Shown here piece by piece: positions 8,802 to 17,829 of a stretch of 64,000 nucleotides of DNA. The translations under genes were made by a program, and so were the position numbers. The notes beneath the pieces are model-generated. The model ran no database searches, was not told the DNA's origin, and worked only from the letters and a program-made list of their open reading frames with translations. The stretch is from Roseimaritima multifibrata (lineage in GTDB: Bacteria > Planctomycetota > Planctomycetia > Pirellulales > Pirellulaceae), in contig NZ_CP036262.1 in the NCBI RefSeq assembly GCF_007741495.1, positions 5,146,001 through 5,210,000 on the forward strand, in the 5' to 3' direction. Position 1 is the first letter of the stretch; each line of letters begins with the position of its first letter.

Positions 8802-9161
8802 TTTTAGTGACGGGTGTTCCCACCCATTAGAGAAGCTCTGCTCATAAACCCGCTCAACGATAGGTTATTTCCTGGCCCGAGATTACAGAAAATCAGCAAT
8901 CGATCATCGTAATTTTCCGGCCAACGGCTATGCTAGAAACCTTAGCGCTTCCAAAGCGTCCCACCTAAAAACCCCGCCACCTCCCCTCCGAAAAAGCATA
9001 ACCCTCTGCAGCGGGAAACCTCTCCCGCTACTCAGTGCGAGTTATGTGCAATTGGTTATTTACATTCATTCGATCGAATGGGTCGTAAAGAACCTTGCTA
9101 TCTACCCCCCCGCTATCCATCAGTATTTTGTTTTCTTTTTGATCAATTGGAGTGACACATC
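8802..9161. promoter_or_regulatory. Divergent intergenic region with hairpin and palindrome
   Basis: These 360 bases lie between the divergent acyltransferase and DUF1559 genes and probably hold promoters for both. Two sites stand out: a 7-bp stem (AGCGGGA 9010-9016, TCCCGCT 9023-9029) and a perfect 14-bp palindrome (9067-9080). A GGAG at about 9150-9153 in the DUF1559 leader is a reasonable ribosome binding site. No open frame looks coding. Confidence 0.5.
9067..9080. promoter_or_regulatory. Perfect 14-bp palindrome, possible operator
   Basis: CATTCGATCGAATG is fully self-complementary and lies 81 bases upstream of the DUF1559 start, next to an AT-rich stretch (TTGGTTATTTACATT) that could be promoter sequence. 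The placement suits an operator bound by a dimeric regulator. No regulator is identified. Confidence 0.35.
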
Positions 9162-10247
9162 ATGAATAAAAGACCAACACGAGGTTTCACGTTAGTCGAA
9201 TTACTTGTCGTGATTGCGATCATTGGCGTTCTGGTCGGGCTGTTATTGCCTGCCGTCCAAGCAGCGCGCGAGGCAGCGCGTCGAATGCAATGTTCGAACA
9301 ACTTGAAACAACTTGGGTTAGCGCTACACAACTATCACGATTCCCATCGCTCGTTTCCTGCAGCCGGAACGCTTCCGCGCGGGACCAACGTGGCCAAATA
9401 CTACCCGGGCATCATGGTTTCCTTGTTTCCGTACATCGAACAAGGAGCACGCTATGACCAGATCCAAGACCGGCTGCGGATCACATCGGATCCCTGGTCG
9501 GCACTGTTTACCGGTTCGCCATACGACATGACATTGCCGGCGTTGCTTTGTCCGTCCGAGCCGAATGGAGATTCCCCCTCGCCACATGCCTCCAACGCGC
9601 GTATCAACTACATGTTCAACATGGGGGATGGAATGCTCAAACTGGACGCGGCATGGCATCACCCCAATTACATCAGCAACCAGTACGTTCAAGCGCAGAA
9701 CCGCGGCCCCTTCCACATGGATTCATGGAAAAAGTTTGCATCGATCGTCGATGGAACCAGCAACACCTTGGCTTTCAGCGAATCCGCTTCAGCTTCGCAA
9801 GGCTATTGGTCGCGTGAAGTCAAAGGTGGCGTAGGAATGAACTCGGCTTTGCTTGAACCCGATGGTGCTCAACCAATCATCCACCCAGACGTCTGCATGA
9901 CCGGCACGATCGACCCCAACAATCGTCGCCAATACTTGACACCGACAGACACCTGGCGTGGTAACTTTTATCAGATGGGAACTCCATGGAATGGCTTCCA
10001 TACCGTTGTGCCACCAAACGGCCCAAGCTGCATGGACAGTCTAACGGGCCTTTACACAGCGATCTTCACTCCAAATAGCTACCACCCATCGGGTGTCAAT
10101 GCCGTCTATATGGATGGCTCGGTTCGCCTGATCACCGACACCGTTGATTCGGGGGACCTCACTCAAACGCAACCGGTTGCCGGCCCCAGCCCATACGGCG
10201 TTTGGGGAGCCATGGGAACTCATGCTGGCGGTGAAGTCCAGTTCTAG
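9162..10247 (+). CDS. DUF1559 protein with prepilin-type N-terminus
   Basis: A 361-residue protein with the type IV pilin-like methylation/cleavage signal [15 protein letters not shown] at residues 9-23 and the planctomycete DUF1559 signature that follows ([31 protein letters not shown]). Further conserved pieces are [19 protein letters not shown] and the C-terminal H[13 protein letters not shown]. The protein is probably processed by a prepilin peptidase and sits in the envelope with a helical anchor. The family is greatly expanded in planctomycetes and its function is unsettled. The ATG has GGAG about 9 bases upstream. It converges on a lipoprotein gene across a strong terminator. Confidence 0.92.
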   Translation: MNKRPTRGFTLVELLVVIAIIGVLVGLLLPAVQAAREAARRMQCSNNLKQLGLALHNYHDSHRSFPAAGTLPRGTNVAKYYPGIMVSLFPYIEQGARYDQIQDRLRITSDPWSALFTGSPYDMTLPALLCPSEPNGDSPSPHASNARINYMFNMGDGMLKLDAAWHHPNYISNQYVQAQNRGPFHMDSWKKFASIVDGTSNTLAFSESASASQGYWSREVKGGVGMNSALLEPDGAQPIIHPDVCMTGTIDPNNRRQYLTPTDTWRGNFYQMGTPWNGFHTVVPPNGPSCMDSLTGLYTAIFTPNSYHPSGVNAVYMDGSVRLITDTVDSGDLTQTQPVAGPSPYGVWGAMGTHAGGEVQF

Positions 10248-10265
10248 TGCGATAACCAGCAAATA

Positions 10266-10304
10266 AAAAACGGCTTGACTATCTTAAATAGTCAAGCCGT
10301 TTTT
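10266..10304. terminator. Bidirectional rho-independent terminator
   Basis: Arms AAAAACGGCTTGACTA (10266-10281) and TAGTCAAGCCGTTTTT (10289-10304) pair perfectly around a 7-base loop. A/T tracts at both ends give a U-run in either direction. It lies between the convergent DUF1559 (+) and lipoprotein (-) genes and should stop both. Confidence 0.9.
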
Positions 10305-10333
10305 AAGTCGCAACAATAAAATTCATCCGCGTG

Positions 10334-10927
10334 TTACTCAGCGACGGCGGATTCGCCCATCGGTACATAGTCAGCACTGCCACCACCTACTGCACTCGCT
10401 TGCTGATCCTTTTCTTTGACGGCCGCCCCCACATCAAGGGTGTAGGAATTCTCTGCATCCGGCGAAACGGTAACGGTCAGAGAGGTTTTATCGGCTGTCC
10501 GAAATTCCTTTTGAACGACCTGGAAACTCTCTCTTGATCCCGTCTTAATTGCCCGGTCATACGCTGCACGTTCTGCAGGTGATGCATCGGCCGCAGGCGA
10601 TTCGGGAATCGGATCCCCTTCATGGACGGTTTTATTCACCATCACTTTGAATATACCTGCGGGGACGCCTTCATACTTCCCATACGTCACCAATTCGACA
10701 TTGCCTGAGGCATCGGACATTCCACCAACAGGCCATCGCGTCAGAGATGAATTTTCGGGATAGAGACTTACCATTGCATCAGCTAACGGTTCACCATCCT
10801 GCGTGACAACTAAAGTTACAGGGTAAAGATCAGGAAATCCGTCAGGGCGAAGCTCTCCGCATCCGAGCGTCATTAGGCAAGCCATCGTTGCACAACCGGA
10901 GAGGAAGCTATTCAATAATTTTTTCAT
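10334..10927 (-). CDS. Lipoprotein with carboxypeptidase-regulatory-like domain
   Basis: A 197-residue protein with a signal peptide ending in a lipobox (MTLGC, Cys at about 23). DLYPVTLVVTQDGEPLADAMVSLYPE through GMSDASGNVELVT has the beta-sandwich pattern of carboxypeptidase-regulatory-like domains that planctomycetes pair with DUF1559 genes. A charged middle region and a second beta-rich segment (DKTSLTVTVSPDAENSYTLDV) follow. It is probably anchored in a membrane leaflet facing the periplasm. Convergent with the DUF1559 gene, with a shared terminator between them. Function unknown. Confidence 0.8.
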   Translation of the reverse strand: MKKLLNSFLSGCATMACLMTLGCGELRPDGFPDLYPVTLVVTQDGEPLADAMVSLYPENSSLTRWPVGGMSDASGNVELVTYGKYEGVPAGIFKVMVNKTVHEGDPIPESPAADASPAERAAYDRAIKTGSRESFQVVQKEFRTADKTSLTVTVSPDAENSYTLDVGAAVKEKDQQASAVGGGSADYVPMGESAVAE

Positions 10928-11107
10928 TGGTGATGCCGATTAAAGATCAAAGTGCGAGGCCATTAATACATGGAGGCCCCTTGCTATCGCTTTATAAAGT
11001 ATCAATAGAAAACCGCAATCCATCAATGCTTGAATCACGCGGCATTACACCTTTTTCTAGCATGAAGCAGACGACCAGAATGCCGCGAGCTGCTGGGCTT
11101 TCTAACG

Positions 11108-13225
11108 TTACGGAGACGTAACGACGGGCTGAGCGACCGTGCTGCCAATACTTGGATGTCGCAGCAATAAAGGAGGCAGATTTGCGTTTGGCGAATCAGC
11201 AACCTGCGGCGAGTGCAGCTGTGCGATGGGACCTGCCGCCGGGTACGAAGCAGCACCGCCTGCGGCAAGTTCATTGCCCGCTGCATCGGCGACTCGATCC
11301 GTGGCATCCAGCTCGGCCATGTGCTCCAAGAGAATTCGGCGAACCTCCAAGATGGTTTGACTTTTCGTGTGCACACTCGTGTGATCCGAATTCACCACAA
11401 TTTCGCTATCAGCGTTTTCTAGATGGGCACTATCAAATTCAACAATCCCATCACTCCCTTCGATAATACGCCCAAACAAACCATGCTTTTCGACCAAGCC
11501 CACGATGTTATGCAATTTCACCTCAGAGGATTCCTGGGCGCGCATCATCACGGGGAAAATGGGAGATTCGGGTGCCAACGAATCGATCGCGTTGGATGTC
11601 GTTAGCATCTTCGTATCTTTAAAGAAGCCAGGGTTCCGGGCTGCCAACAAGGTGCCCGTATTTACCGCCATCCGTGGCAACCGAATGAACTTCCTAGCCA
11701 ACCAACGTGTGTAGTCATTTGCGAAATCGCTTCCCCGGTGTGGGGTCGCTATCGTGACGACTCTTTGCACCGACTGGTTCGGTTTAAAGAACAGGGCACT
11801 TGCTAGTTTGGCTTTCGTTTCCGAAGGCCCCTGCAGTTCCTGGACCGGTTGATTACTAACGATATTCCAAAAGTCTTGGTGGCTATCGATGGTCTGCATC
11901 CGACTGACCAAGCCACCCATGCTGTGGCCAACCAGGACCATCTGATCCATGGTTCGATCATGGTGCATCGGGTCGAACGCATCGCGAACGTTCGCTAGAT
12001 CCGCTCGCATTTCAGTGGCACTGTTCCAAAAAGGTTGCCCCGATGGATACATATAGAACCAGAACTGGTATCGCTCCCGAATCGCCGGAAAGGATCGCAG
12101 GTCGTTAAACATGTCCATCCAGGTCAAAGGACTGGACCACAATCCATGGACCATGACGACAGGAATCCGCTTAGGGTCATACGGTTCCAACATGTACAGC
12201 CCGCGAGTCTCCTGTGACTTGGCCGGATTCAGCAATCCTTGTGTCGCATTGTCCCGCTCGCGGAATTGGGGACTATCTAAATAGTATGCCAGCGGAGTCG
12301 TTAAGTCGGTTTCCAGAGGGACCCAACGATTGGCTAATTCAACATGGTTGTGACTTAACGGATCAAAAAATTCCAACACACAATGCTTGGGGGGTTCGCC
12401 CGGTTTCCGATCAATGTCGGTACATCGAAGCAGGGCGGTTACGGCATAGCTGAGCCCGTCGGGATAATACTTTTCGCGATGTGGGTCACCATCTTTGGGA
12501 CGCCGAACCGCTAGAAGTGGGACCCCTAATCCGTAGGTCACGTGGCGGTTATGAAGGGTTTCTACCTTATAATCGCTGACAAATTCGTAGCGTTCAAATT
12601 CGGCAGCAGGCCATTTGCCACGCGCCACCGTGTCGATCGTAAAAGTCCGTTCCGGGGTTTCGATCGTGTAATTCTGCCCGGGCCGCAACTTGTTCTCGGC
12701 ACAAAGCAGTCGCAGCATGTCCTCTAAAGATTCGTTATACAGTTCGCAAGCTTCACGGAACTGAGGATCATAGGGATTGCGGGTTGCATCCAGATCGGCA
12801 GCAAACAGGTACTGGTAACTGTTTGACATCGCCATCCCGTAGTGATGCAGGGCCGTACTTTCAATGCCCGCCCGCTCCGCTTTGACCCCTTCGACGTAAG
12901 ACAGTTCCCCGACCGCAAACGTTAACTCCTGGTCCTGGCTCATCGCCATTTGCTGCAGTTTTTCCAGCGTCGCTTTGGGATCCTTCTCGTACTGGTCAAG
13001 CAACCCGAATCGCGTTAACTGCAAACTGGTTCGCTCCGAAAGGGATGGCCCCTTCCAACGCATCAGGTTTAAAGACGTATTGAGAGCATTCTCGCGGACA
13101 TGACGCTTCGAGATATAGCGAGTGGTGGTGCAGCCACTGGTCAACCCGATCACACAAGCCCATAGCAACCCCGTCGCTACCGCGATCTGCCATGAGGAGC
13201 GAGACGGGGACTGCGCTGGCAACAT
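11108..13225 (-). CDS. Large alpha/beta-hydrolase lipoprotein
   Basis: A 705-residue protein with a lipoprotein signal (LTSGC, Cys 32). The first 350 residues are mostly helical and unrecognised; one segment (ELSYVEGVKAERAG, ALHHYGMAMSNSYQYLF) looks TPR-like. The second half is an alpha/beta hydrolase: VVMVHGLWSSP (oxyanion loop), VLVGHSMGGLVSRM (nucleophile serine), VTIATPHRGSDFA as in lipases, SDGIVEFDSAHL (likely acid) and NSDHTSVHTK (likely histidine). It probably acts as an exported lipase or esterase. The C-terminal 60 residues are low-complexity Ala/Pro/Ser. It stands alone in its transcription unit as far as can be seen. Confidence 0.85.
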   Translation of the reverse strand: MLPAQSPSRSSWQIAVATGLLWACVIGLTSGCTTTRYISKRHVRENALNTSLNLMRWKGPSLSERTSLQLTRFGLLDQYEKDPKATLEKLQQMAMSQDQELTFAVGELSYVEGVKAERAGIESTALHHYGMAMSNSYQYLFAADLDATRNPYDPQFREACELYNESLEDMLRLLCAENKLRPGQNYTIETPERTFTIDTVARGKWPAAEFERYEFVSDYKVETLHNRHVTYGLGVPLLAVRRPKDGDPHREKYYPDGLSYAVTALLRCTDIDRKPGEPPKHCVLEFFDPLSHNHVELANRWVPLETDLTTPLAYYLDSPQFRERDNATQGLLNPAKSQETRGLYMLEPYDPKRIPVVMVHGLWSSPLTWMDMFNDLRSFPAIRERYQFWFYMYPSGQPFWNSATEMRADLANVRDAFDPMHHDRTMDQMVLVGHSMGGLVSRMQTIDSHQDFWNIVSNQPVQELQGPSETKAKLASALFFKPNQSVQRVVTIATPHRGSDFANDYTRWLARKFIRLPRMAVNTGTLLAARNPGFFKDTKMLTTSNAIDSLAPESPIFPVMMRAQESSEVKLHNIVGLVEKHGLFGRIIEGSDGIVEFDSAHLENADSEIVVNSDHTSVHTKSQTILEVRRILLEHMAELDATDRVADAAGNELAAGGAASYPAAGPIAQLHSPQVADSPNANLPPLLLRHPSIGSTVAQPVVTSP

Positions 13226-13387
13226 GAAGGCGTTACGTCATTTGGGGTACATCAATAGGATTACATTGCACCAATTTAAGGAGCGGGAGGAGAGTAGGCG
13301 GAGCCGACAAATGGTGTCAATGCGAATCCGATTTCCATCGAAACCAATCTTGCTAGCAAAGCAGCAAGAGAACGGCGAAAGAGAGCA

Positions 13388-14797
13388 TTATTTGAACAAG
13401 GTTGGCAGCCGCATATCAAACTGACTGCGCGTCAAAACCAATTCAATTCCAGCCTCTCGGGCGGCTTTCAGTTTACTGACCTGAACATGAGGCCCATAAG
13501 CGAGCCAAGTGGCATGAGGAAATCGATTCCGCGAATCGGCATCCAGGGTAGGTAGCATCCCGCCACGCGTCGACAGATCAAGAATCATCCAGACCGGATC
13601 GAGCGAGCGATTTTCTGCCGAAGTCTGATTTTCGGCATCCTTTGGTTCATCGGATGCTTCCGATCCCACGGTTCCCGTTGGAAGTCCACTAGACATTCGG
13701 AATTCCAACCCAGCCGCTTCCGCCGCGGCGCGAATCCGAGACCCAAACATTAGGTCCCCGGACAGGAACCAGACGGTTGGTTTGGCGGGAACAAGGGAGA
13801 CCGAAGAAAACGCGGGGGTTTCCCGTTCACGAAAAACGACATCGCAGCGTTGCCCATTTTGCAGACTTTGAGTGATCGCTTCCAATGTTTGCTGGGTATC
13901 AAGCGTCTGCTGTTGATAGATTGCAAGATCCGATTCCGGTTTCGTAAATCGCAGCAGCATCGCCTGTTCCTGATTGCCCTCAAACGAATGAGATTCGGCC
14001 GCCCCCGTCCGATCATGGCTCCAAAAGCGGGCTTCACGCTCGGGCCAAGGACGCGTGAAATCATCGCACACGATCGATCCGGAATCGCCGGCGACTTCGA
14101 ACCACTTACGAGTCGTCACATCGTACCCACAGTTAATCGTCGCGGTCACATCATCGGGGAACCACATCATCGCGGTCATTCGGTACGGAACCCCATGACG
14201 CATCACGGCCGTCGCATAGACCGACAACGGGCGACCGGCAAACCAGATCGGCAACCCAACGGCATACCACCCCAGATCAAGCACGCAGCCCCCTCCCAAC
14301 GATGCATCCAAACGATGGTCGCCGGACTGAAAAGGTTCGTAGAAGGAAACGGCCGAGCTAAGGTGTTTCAGCGTCCCCAGTTTCCCGCGTTGTTCCAAGC
14401 CAGAGAAGTTTGCCGTCCGAGGATGATGTAACCATCCAGTCGCATCCAACCAACGAACCTGCTTCTCCTGGCAAACGGCGTCGACGCGATGGGCTTCCTC
14501 AGCGGAGATCGCTAACGGCTTTTCACAAAGCACGTGTTTCCCATGTTCGGCCGCCGCGACGGCCCACTGACAATGCATCGACGGCGGCAAAGCGATATAG
14601 ACGGCATCCACATCATCGCGGCCGAGCAACGCTTGGTAACCTTCGACTCCCGTAGCAATCCCGTACTGTTGGGCGTACCAATCCGCGCGATCGACATCAC
14701 GACTGGCGATCGCAGTCACCTGCACCCCCGCAGTCGATTGCAAGTCCGCTACCAAACGACGAGTAATTCGCCCCGTTCCCAAAATCCCAAAACGCAT
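13388..14797 (-). CDS. Gfo/Idh/MocA oxidoreductase fused to a C-terminal Rossmann-like domain
   Basis: The ATG at 14797 (MRFGILGTGRI) places the dinucleotide motif GTGRI at the N-terminus; the frame is open to 14860 but without protein character. Residues 1 to about 335 are a Gfo/Idh/MocA NAD(P)-dependent sugar oxidoreductase: Rossmann fold, HVLCEKPLA, then a beta-sheet domain (GGGCVLDLGWYAVGL). Family members are usually about 330-390 residues; this one has 469. The extra part (about 339-469) starts PTVWFLSGDLMFGSRIRAAAEAAG, is interrupted by an acidic linker and ends in an alternating alpha/beta pattern (VWMILDLST, HATWLAYGPHVQVSKLKAAREAG, IELVLTRSQF). This resembles a small free-standing receiver-like protein. 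It starts 20 bases after flgK on the same strand. Confidence 0.85.
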   Translation of the reverse strand: MRFGILGTGRITRRLVADLQSTAGVQVTAIASRDVDRADWYAQQYGIATGVEGYQALLGRDDVDAVYIALPPSMHCQWAVAAAEHGKHVLCEKPLAISAEEAHRVDAVCQEKQVRWLDATGWLHHPRTANFSGLEQRGKLGTLKHLSSAVSFYEPFQSGDHRLDASLGGGCVLDLGWYAVGLPIWFAGRPLSVYATAVMRHGVPYRMTAMMWFPDDVTATINCGYDVTTRKWFEVAGDSGSIVCDDFTRPWPEREARFWSHDRTGAAESHSFEGNQEQAMLLRFTKPESDLAIYQQQTLDTQQTLEAITQSLQNGQRCDVVFRERETPAFSSVSLVPAKPTVWFLSGDLMFGSRIRAAAEAAGLEFRMSSGLPTGTVGSEASDEPKDAENQTSAENRSLDPVWMILDLSTRGGMLPTLDADSRNRFPHATWLAYGPHVQVSKLKAAREAGIELVLTRSQFDMRLPTLFK

Positions 14798-14816
14798 AGT
14801 GACACAATCAAAGGGG

Positions 14817-16505
14817 CTAAAGATTAACAAGCAGTTCCAACATCTCACTAGCGGTTGCAATCACTCGGGATGAAGCCTGGAAGGCCCGCTGGTAAGTGAT
14901 CATTTTGATCGCTTCTTCGTCTAGATTAACACCTGTGATCGACAGGTGTTGAGCTCGCAACGTTTCATAAAAATCACTGACGCCATCGGCGCTGCTGCGT
15001 TGCACGCTGACCCGCTGGGCAATCGACCCCAACGACCTCTGCTGGAGCGACTGCAGCGACAATCCTCCAAACTGTTCCTGCGGCTTTTTGATCAAATCGA
15101 CCAGGTCTGCCAACGCGTTGGTATCCTGGCCGACGCCCGATTTACTAACCGACAGCTGGTCAGGATTATCGACCAAATAGCTATTGACCGAGATCGTGCT
15201 AGCGGTGGTTCCCGTAAAGAACGTATTCAATCCTGCAGCCGCCAAAAAACCACTGTTATCATCGGAGAACGTGAACCCCATGCCGGGGCTTTCCGATTCA
15301 ATCTGAATCGTTCCACTACCATCGACGGAAGCTTGAATCCCGTCGATCGCGTCGATGTCGGCGACAATCGAATTGATTGTCGAATCACCGATGATATCTA
15401 ACTTCTGCACATTGATTCGGTGCGTGCTGACCAAATCCCCATTCGCATCCACCACTTGGATATCAAAGGTTCCATTGGTGGGTTCGGTCTGCAGCCCCGC
15501 ACGCTCAAGTGGCACGCCAGGTTCAAGATTCTTCACCCCCGACATCGAGGTGTGCCCTAGGCTGCCTTGTCCCTGCGAATGGACCTGATTGAAAACACTT
15601 GCAAGATTTGCGGCGAATTCGTCTAGTTCCTCAACGTACGCGCCCCAGACCTCATCACGGGCGGCCGTCGTGGCACCGACCATTCCTCCTTTGGCCTGAA
15701 GCGGTGAATCGGTTTCGACGATTCGGATTTCCTGTCCTTGAGTGTCGCTGTCATAAGCCGTATAGACTTCTCGGGCATATTTTTCCGAGACTAGGTAATC
15801 GCCGCCGACAAACACGCTGACCGAACCGCTGGCTTGTTCCTGGACATTGATATCAACAATTTTCGCCATCTCTTCCAACAACTGATAACGTTCGTCACGG
15901 AGGCCGGTCGCGTCACTGGAAAGAGCCCGCCCCCCCTCAAGCACCATGATCTCTAAATTAAGATCCGCAATCCGCGAGGTGAGCGAATTCAGTTCAATAG
16001 CCACGCCGGGCAATTGATCGTTGGCACGCTCCATTCCAGCGGTCGCTTCCTGGTACGTCTGATTGATCATGTTGGTCAAAGCAGAGGCTTGTTCCAGTAC
16101 CAGCTCTCGAGCAGCCGGATCGGCCGGTGCATTGGACAGATTATGTAAGGCTTCATTGAAGGTATCCAGCTGAGCCTCCAAGCCGCCTCCGTTTAAACCT
16201 CCGACTAAATCTTCTAGCTCCGTATACGCTGCCTGCAGACTATCGGCTCCCGCGGCCGCAGTGCTCGCGTTCCACATCCGCTCAGCGAGCGCCTGATCGA
16301 TGATCTGCCGGGTTGCCTTGGGGATCACCCCCTGCCCGATGATCAATTCCCCGACGCGAGTCGCCGAGGCCGGGATTAACTCTAGCTCTTGGCGGATATA
16401 GCCCGGCGTATTGGCATTGGCAATGTTATTGCCAACAACTTGCAAGCCCATCTGTGACGCACGAAGGGCGCCCGCCGACTGATTGATGGTGCTAAAAAGT
16501 GACAT
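14817..16505 (-). CDS. flgK: Flagellar hook-associated protein 1
   Basis: A 562-residue protein with the N-terminal rod/hook signature LFSTINQSAGALRASQMGLQVVGNNIANANTPGY and the matching C-terminal helix (EEAIKMITYQRAFQASSRVIATASEMLELLVN), the pair that lets FlgK fit the hook-filament junction. The middle region (about 200-440) is the variable exposed domain. FlgK joins hook to filament on swarmer cells. No other flagellar gene is in the window (flgL, usually next, is absent), so the locus is dispersed. The start at 16505 has no clear Shine-Dalgarno; a short UUCG hairpin lies 27-40 bases upstream. Confidence 0.95.
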   Translation of the reverse strand: MSLFSTINQSAGALRASQMGLQVVGNNIANANTPGYIRQELELIPASATRVGELIIGQGVIPKATRQIIDQALAERMWNASTAAAGADSLQAAYTELEDLVGGLNGGGLEAQLDTFNEALHNLSNAPADPAARELVLEQASALTNMINQTYQEATAGMERANDQLPGVAIELNSLTSRIADLNLEIMVLEGGRALSSDATGLRDERYQLLEEMAKIVDINVQEQASGSVSVFVGGDYLVSEKYAREVYTAYDSDTQGQEIRIVETDSPLQAKGGMVGATTAARDEVWGAYVEELDEFAANLASVFNQVHSQGQGSLGHTSMSGVKNLEPGVPLERAGLQTEPTNGTFDIQVVDANGDLVSTHRINVQKLDIIGDSTINSIVADIDAIDGIQASVDGSGTIQIESESPGMGFTFSDDNSGFLAAAGLNTFFTGTTASTISVNSYLVDNPDQLSVSKSGVGQDTNALADLVDLIKKPQEQFGGLSLQSLQQRSLGSIAQRVSVQRSSADGVSDFYETLRAQHLSITGVNLDEEAIKMITYQRAFQASSRVIATASEMLELLVNL

Positions 16506-16531
16506 GCCAAGATTACCCTAAGACACGGTGA

Positions 16532-16545
16532 TCCTTCGAAAAGGA
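16532..16545 (-). promoter_or_regulatory. UUCG-type hairpin in the flgK leader
   Basis: On the minus strand TCCTT-TTCG-AAGGA forms a 5-bp stem with a classic stable tetraloop, 27-40 bases before the flgK ATG. It also contains an AAGGA. It may stabilise the leader or be a regulator target; it is small and could be chance. Confidence 0.3.
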
Positions 16546-16769
16546 CGGTTCGTACTCAGTTTCATCGACATGCATAACCGGTAAAGTTCACCCAAACTGG
16601 ACAAACCCGATCGAATCGACTTGCCGTCCCGGCACTGTCGGTGGACCAATTGGCCCAACTTCGATCGCAGTGCAAAGACCAAAGTCAACTTCCAAACCGA
16701 CACATTGCGTGGGGACATCGTCCACTAGCGGGAGTGCAAGGAGTAGCGATTCCCACAATGTTTGCCTCT

Positions 16770-17585
16770 TTAGGCGGCTCGCGAAGAGGGCAGAATATGA
16801 CGGCCTAGCGTTTCGATTTCCAACTTCAGCAACTGATCCACGACCTTGGATGCCGTAGGACGATCCTGCGGGCGTGGCGAGAGAAGTTGACCGATTAATT
16901 GCGAAACCTGCTCGGGCCGACCTTCATCGTCGATCAACTGTTCCATGATTTTCCCCAAGGAGAAAATATCGGCTGCCGCTGTCAGGGGACCTTTGCCCGC
17001 AACAATTTCAGGAGCCGCATACGCGGGGGTTCCGCGGAAGACAGGGTCTCCCAGCATGGTTTGCTGCGTCGCGAAACCTAGATCAATAAGGGTCACATGC
17101 CCCCGATCGCTCACCATCACATTCGAAGGTTTCACATCGCGGTGCAACCACCCAGCGGAATGCAGGGCAAGCAGAGCCTGCGCGGCTTGACGGCACCACC
17201 ACAGCCCGACGGGCAAAGCCTGCGATGGTTGATTCTGAAGCCGGAATTCAAGCGTATCCCCTTCGATACGGGGCATCACACAATAGGGAAGCGAAGCCGA
17301 TAGACAAGCGTCTAGAACGGGCACCAAATTGGGATGCGACGCGTCGCTTGCCGCCGCCGCTTCGGCGCGAACCTGCAGGCTCCCTTCGGCTTGCCCCTGC
17401 GTCGTCTGCCGAGCAATTTTCAACACGTAATCGCAGCGCGGGCTACCGACGGCATCGGCGGGCTGTGCCAGAAAGAGTTCCGTCCACGGACCTTGATGCA
17501 AACTGGACACCAATCGCCAGATCCCCACCGTCCGTGGCAAGCTGGCTTGCTGCGTCTGCATGGTCTGCTGCGAATTTGTGTGCAT
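16770..17585 (-). CDS. Compact serine/threonine protein kinase
   Basis: The ATG at 17585 gives 271 residues; an upstream ATG at 17621 is also possible. Kinase motifs in order: ATP-binding lysine in YVLKIARQ (K56), a helix-C glutamate candidate (E75), HRDVKPSN (148-155), DLG instead of DFG (168-170), GTPAYAAPE and a final arginine segment (PQDRPTAS). The glycine loop is weak (SSLHQGPWTELFLA). All catalytic residues are present, so it is probably active. Unlike many planctomycete kinases it has no membrane helix or sensor domain. It is divergent from the sugar-binding gene. Confidence 0.88.
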   Translation of the reverse strand: MHTNSQQTMQTQQASLPRTVGIWRLVSSLHQGPWTELFLAQPADAVGSPRCDYVLKIARQTTQGQAEGSLQVRAEAAAASDASHPNLVPVLDACLSASLPYCVMPRIEGDTLEFRLQNQPSQALPVGLWWCRQAAQALLALHSAGWLHRDVKPSNVMVSDRGHVTLIDLGFATQQTMLGDPVFRGTPAYAAPEIVAGKGPLTAAADIFSLGKIMEQLIDDEGRPEQVSQLIGQLLSPRPQDRPTASKVVDQLLKLEIETLGRHILPSSRAA

Positions 17586-17829
17586 AGTTGGAACAGCTGG
17601 CTCGGTTAAACGAAACGGCATGCGACCCTACCTCGAAGTGCAATCCAAAGAAGCTTTATCTCGATTCTTATCGTCCCCCTGCCAGAAGAGTCCTCAAAGC
17701 CAAATTCACGATCGACAAAATCCCCCTATCTAACCCGGACCACCATCACTGCCGGCGCGCTAGCATCGGCCGTCGTTTCGCTTACAATGCGATACTCACC
17801 AGCACTAATCGCCACCCAGAGGCTCACCA

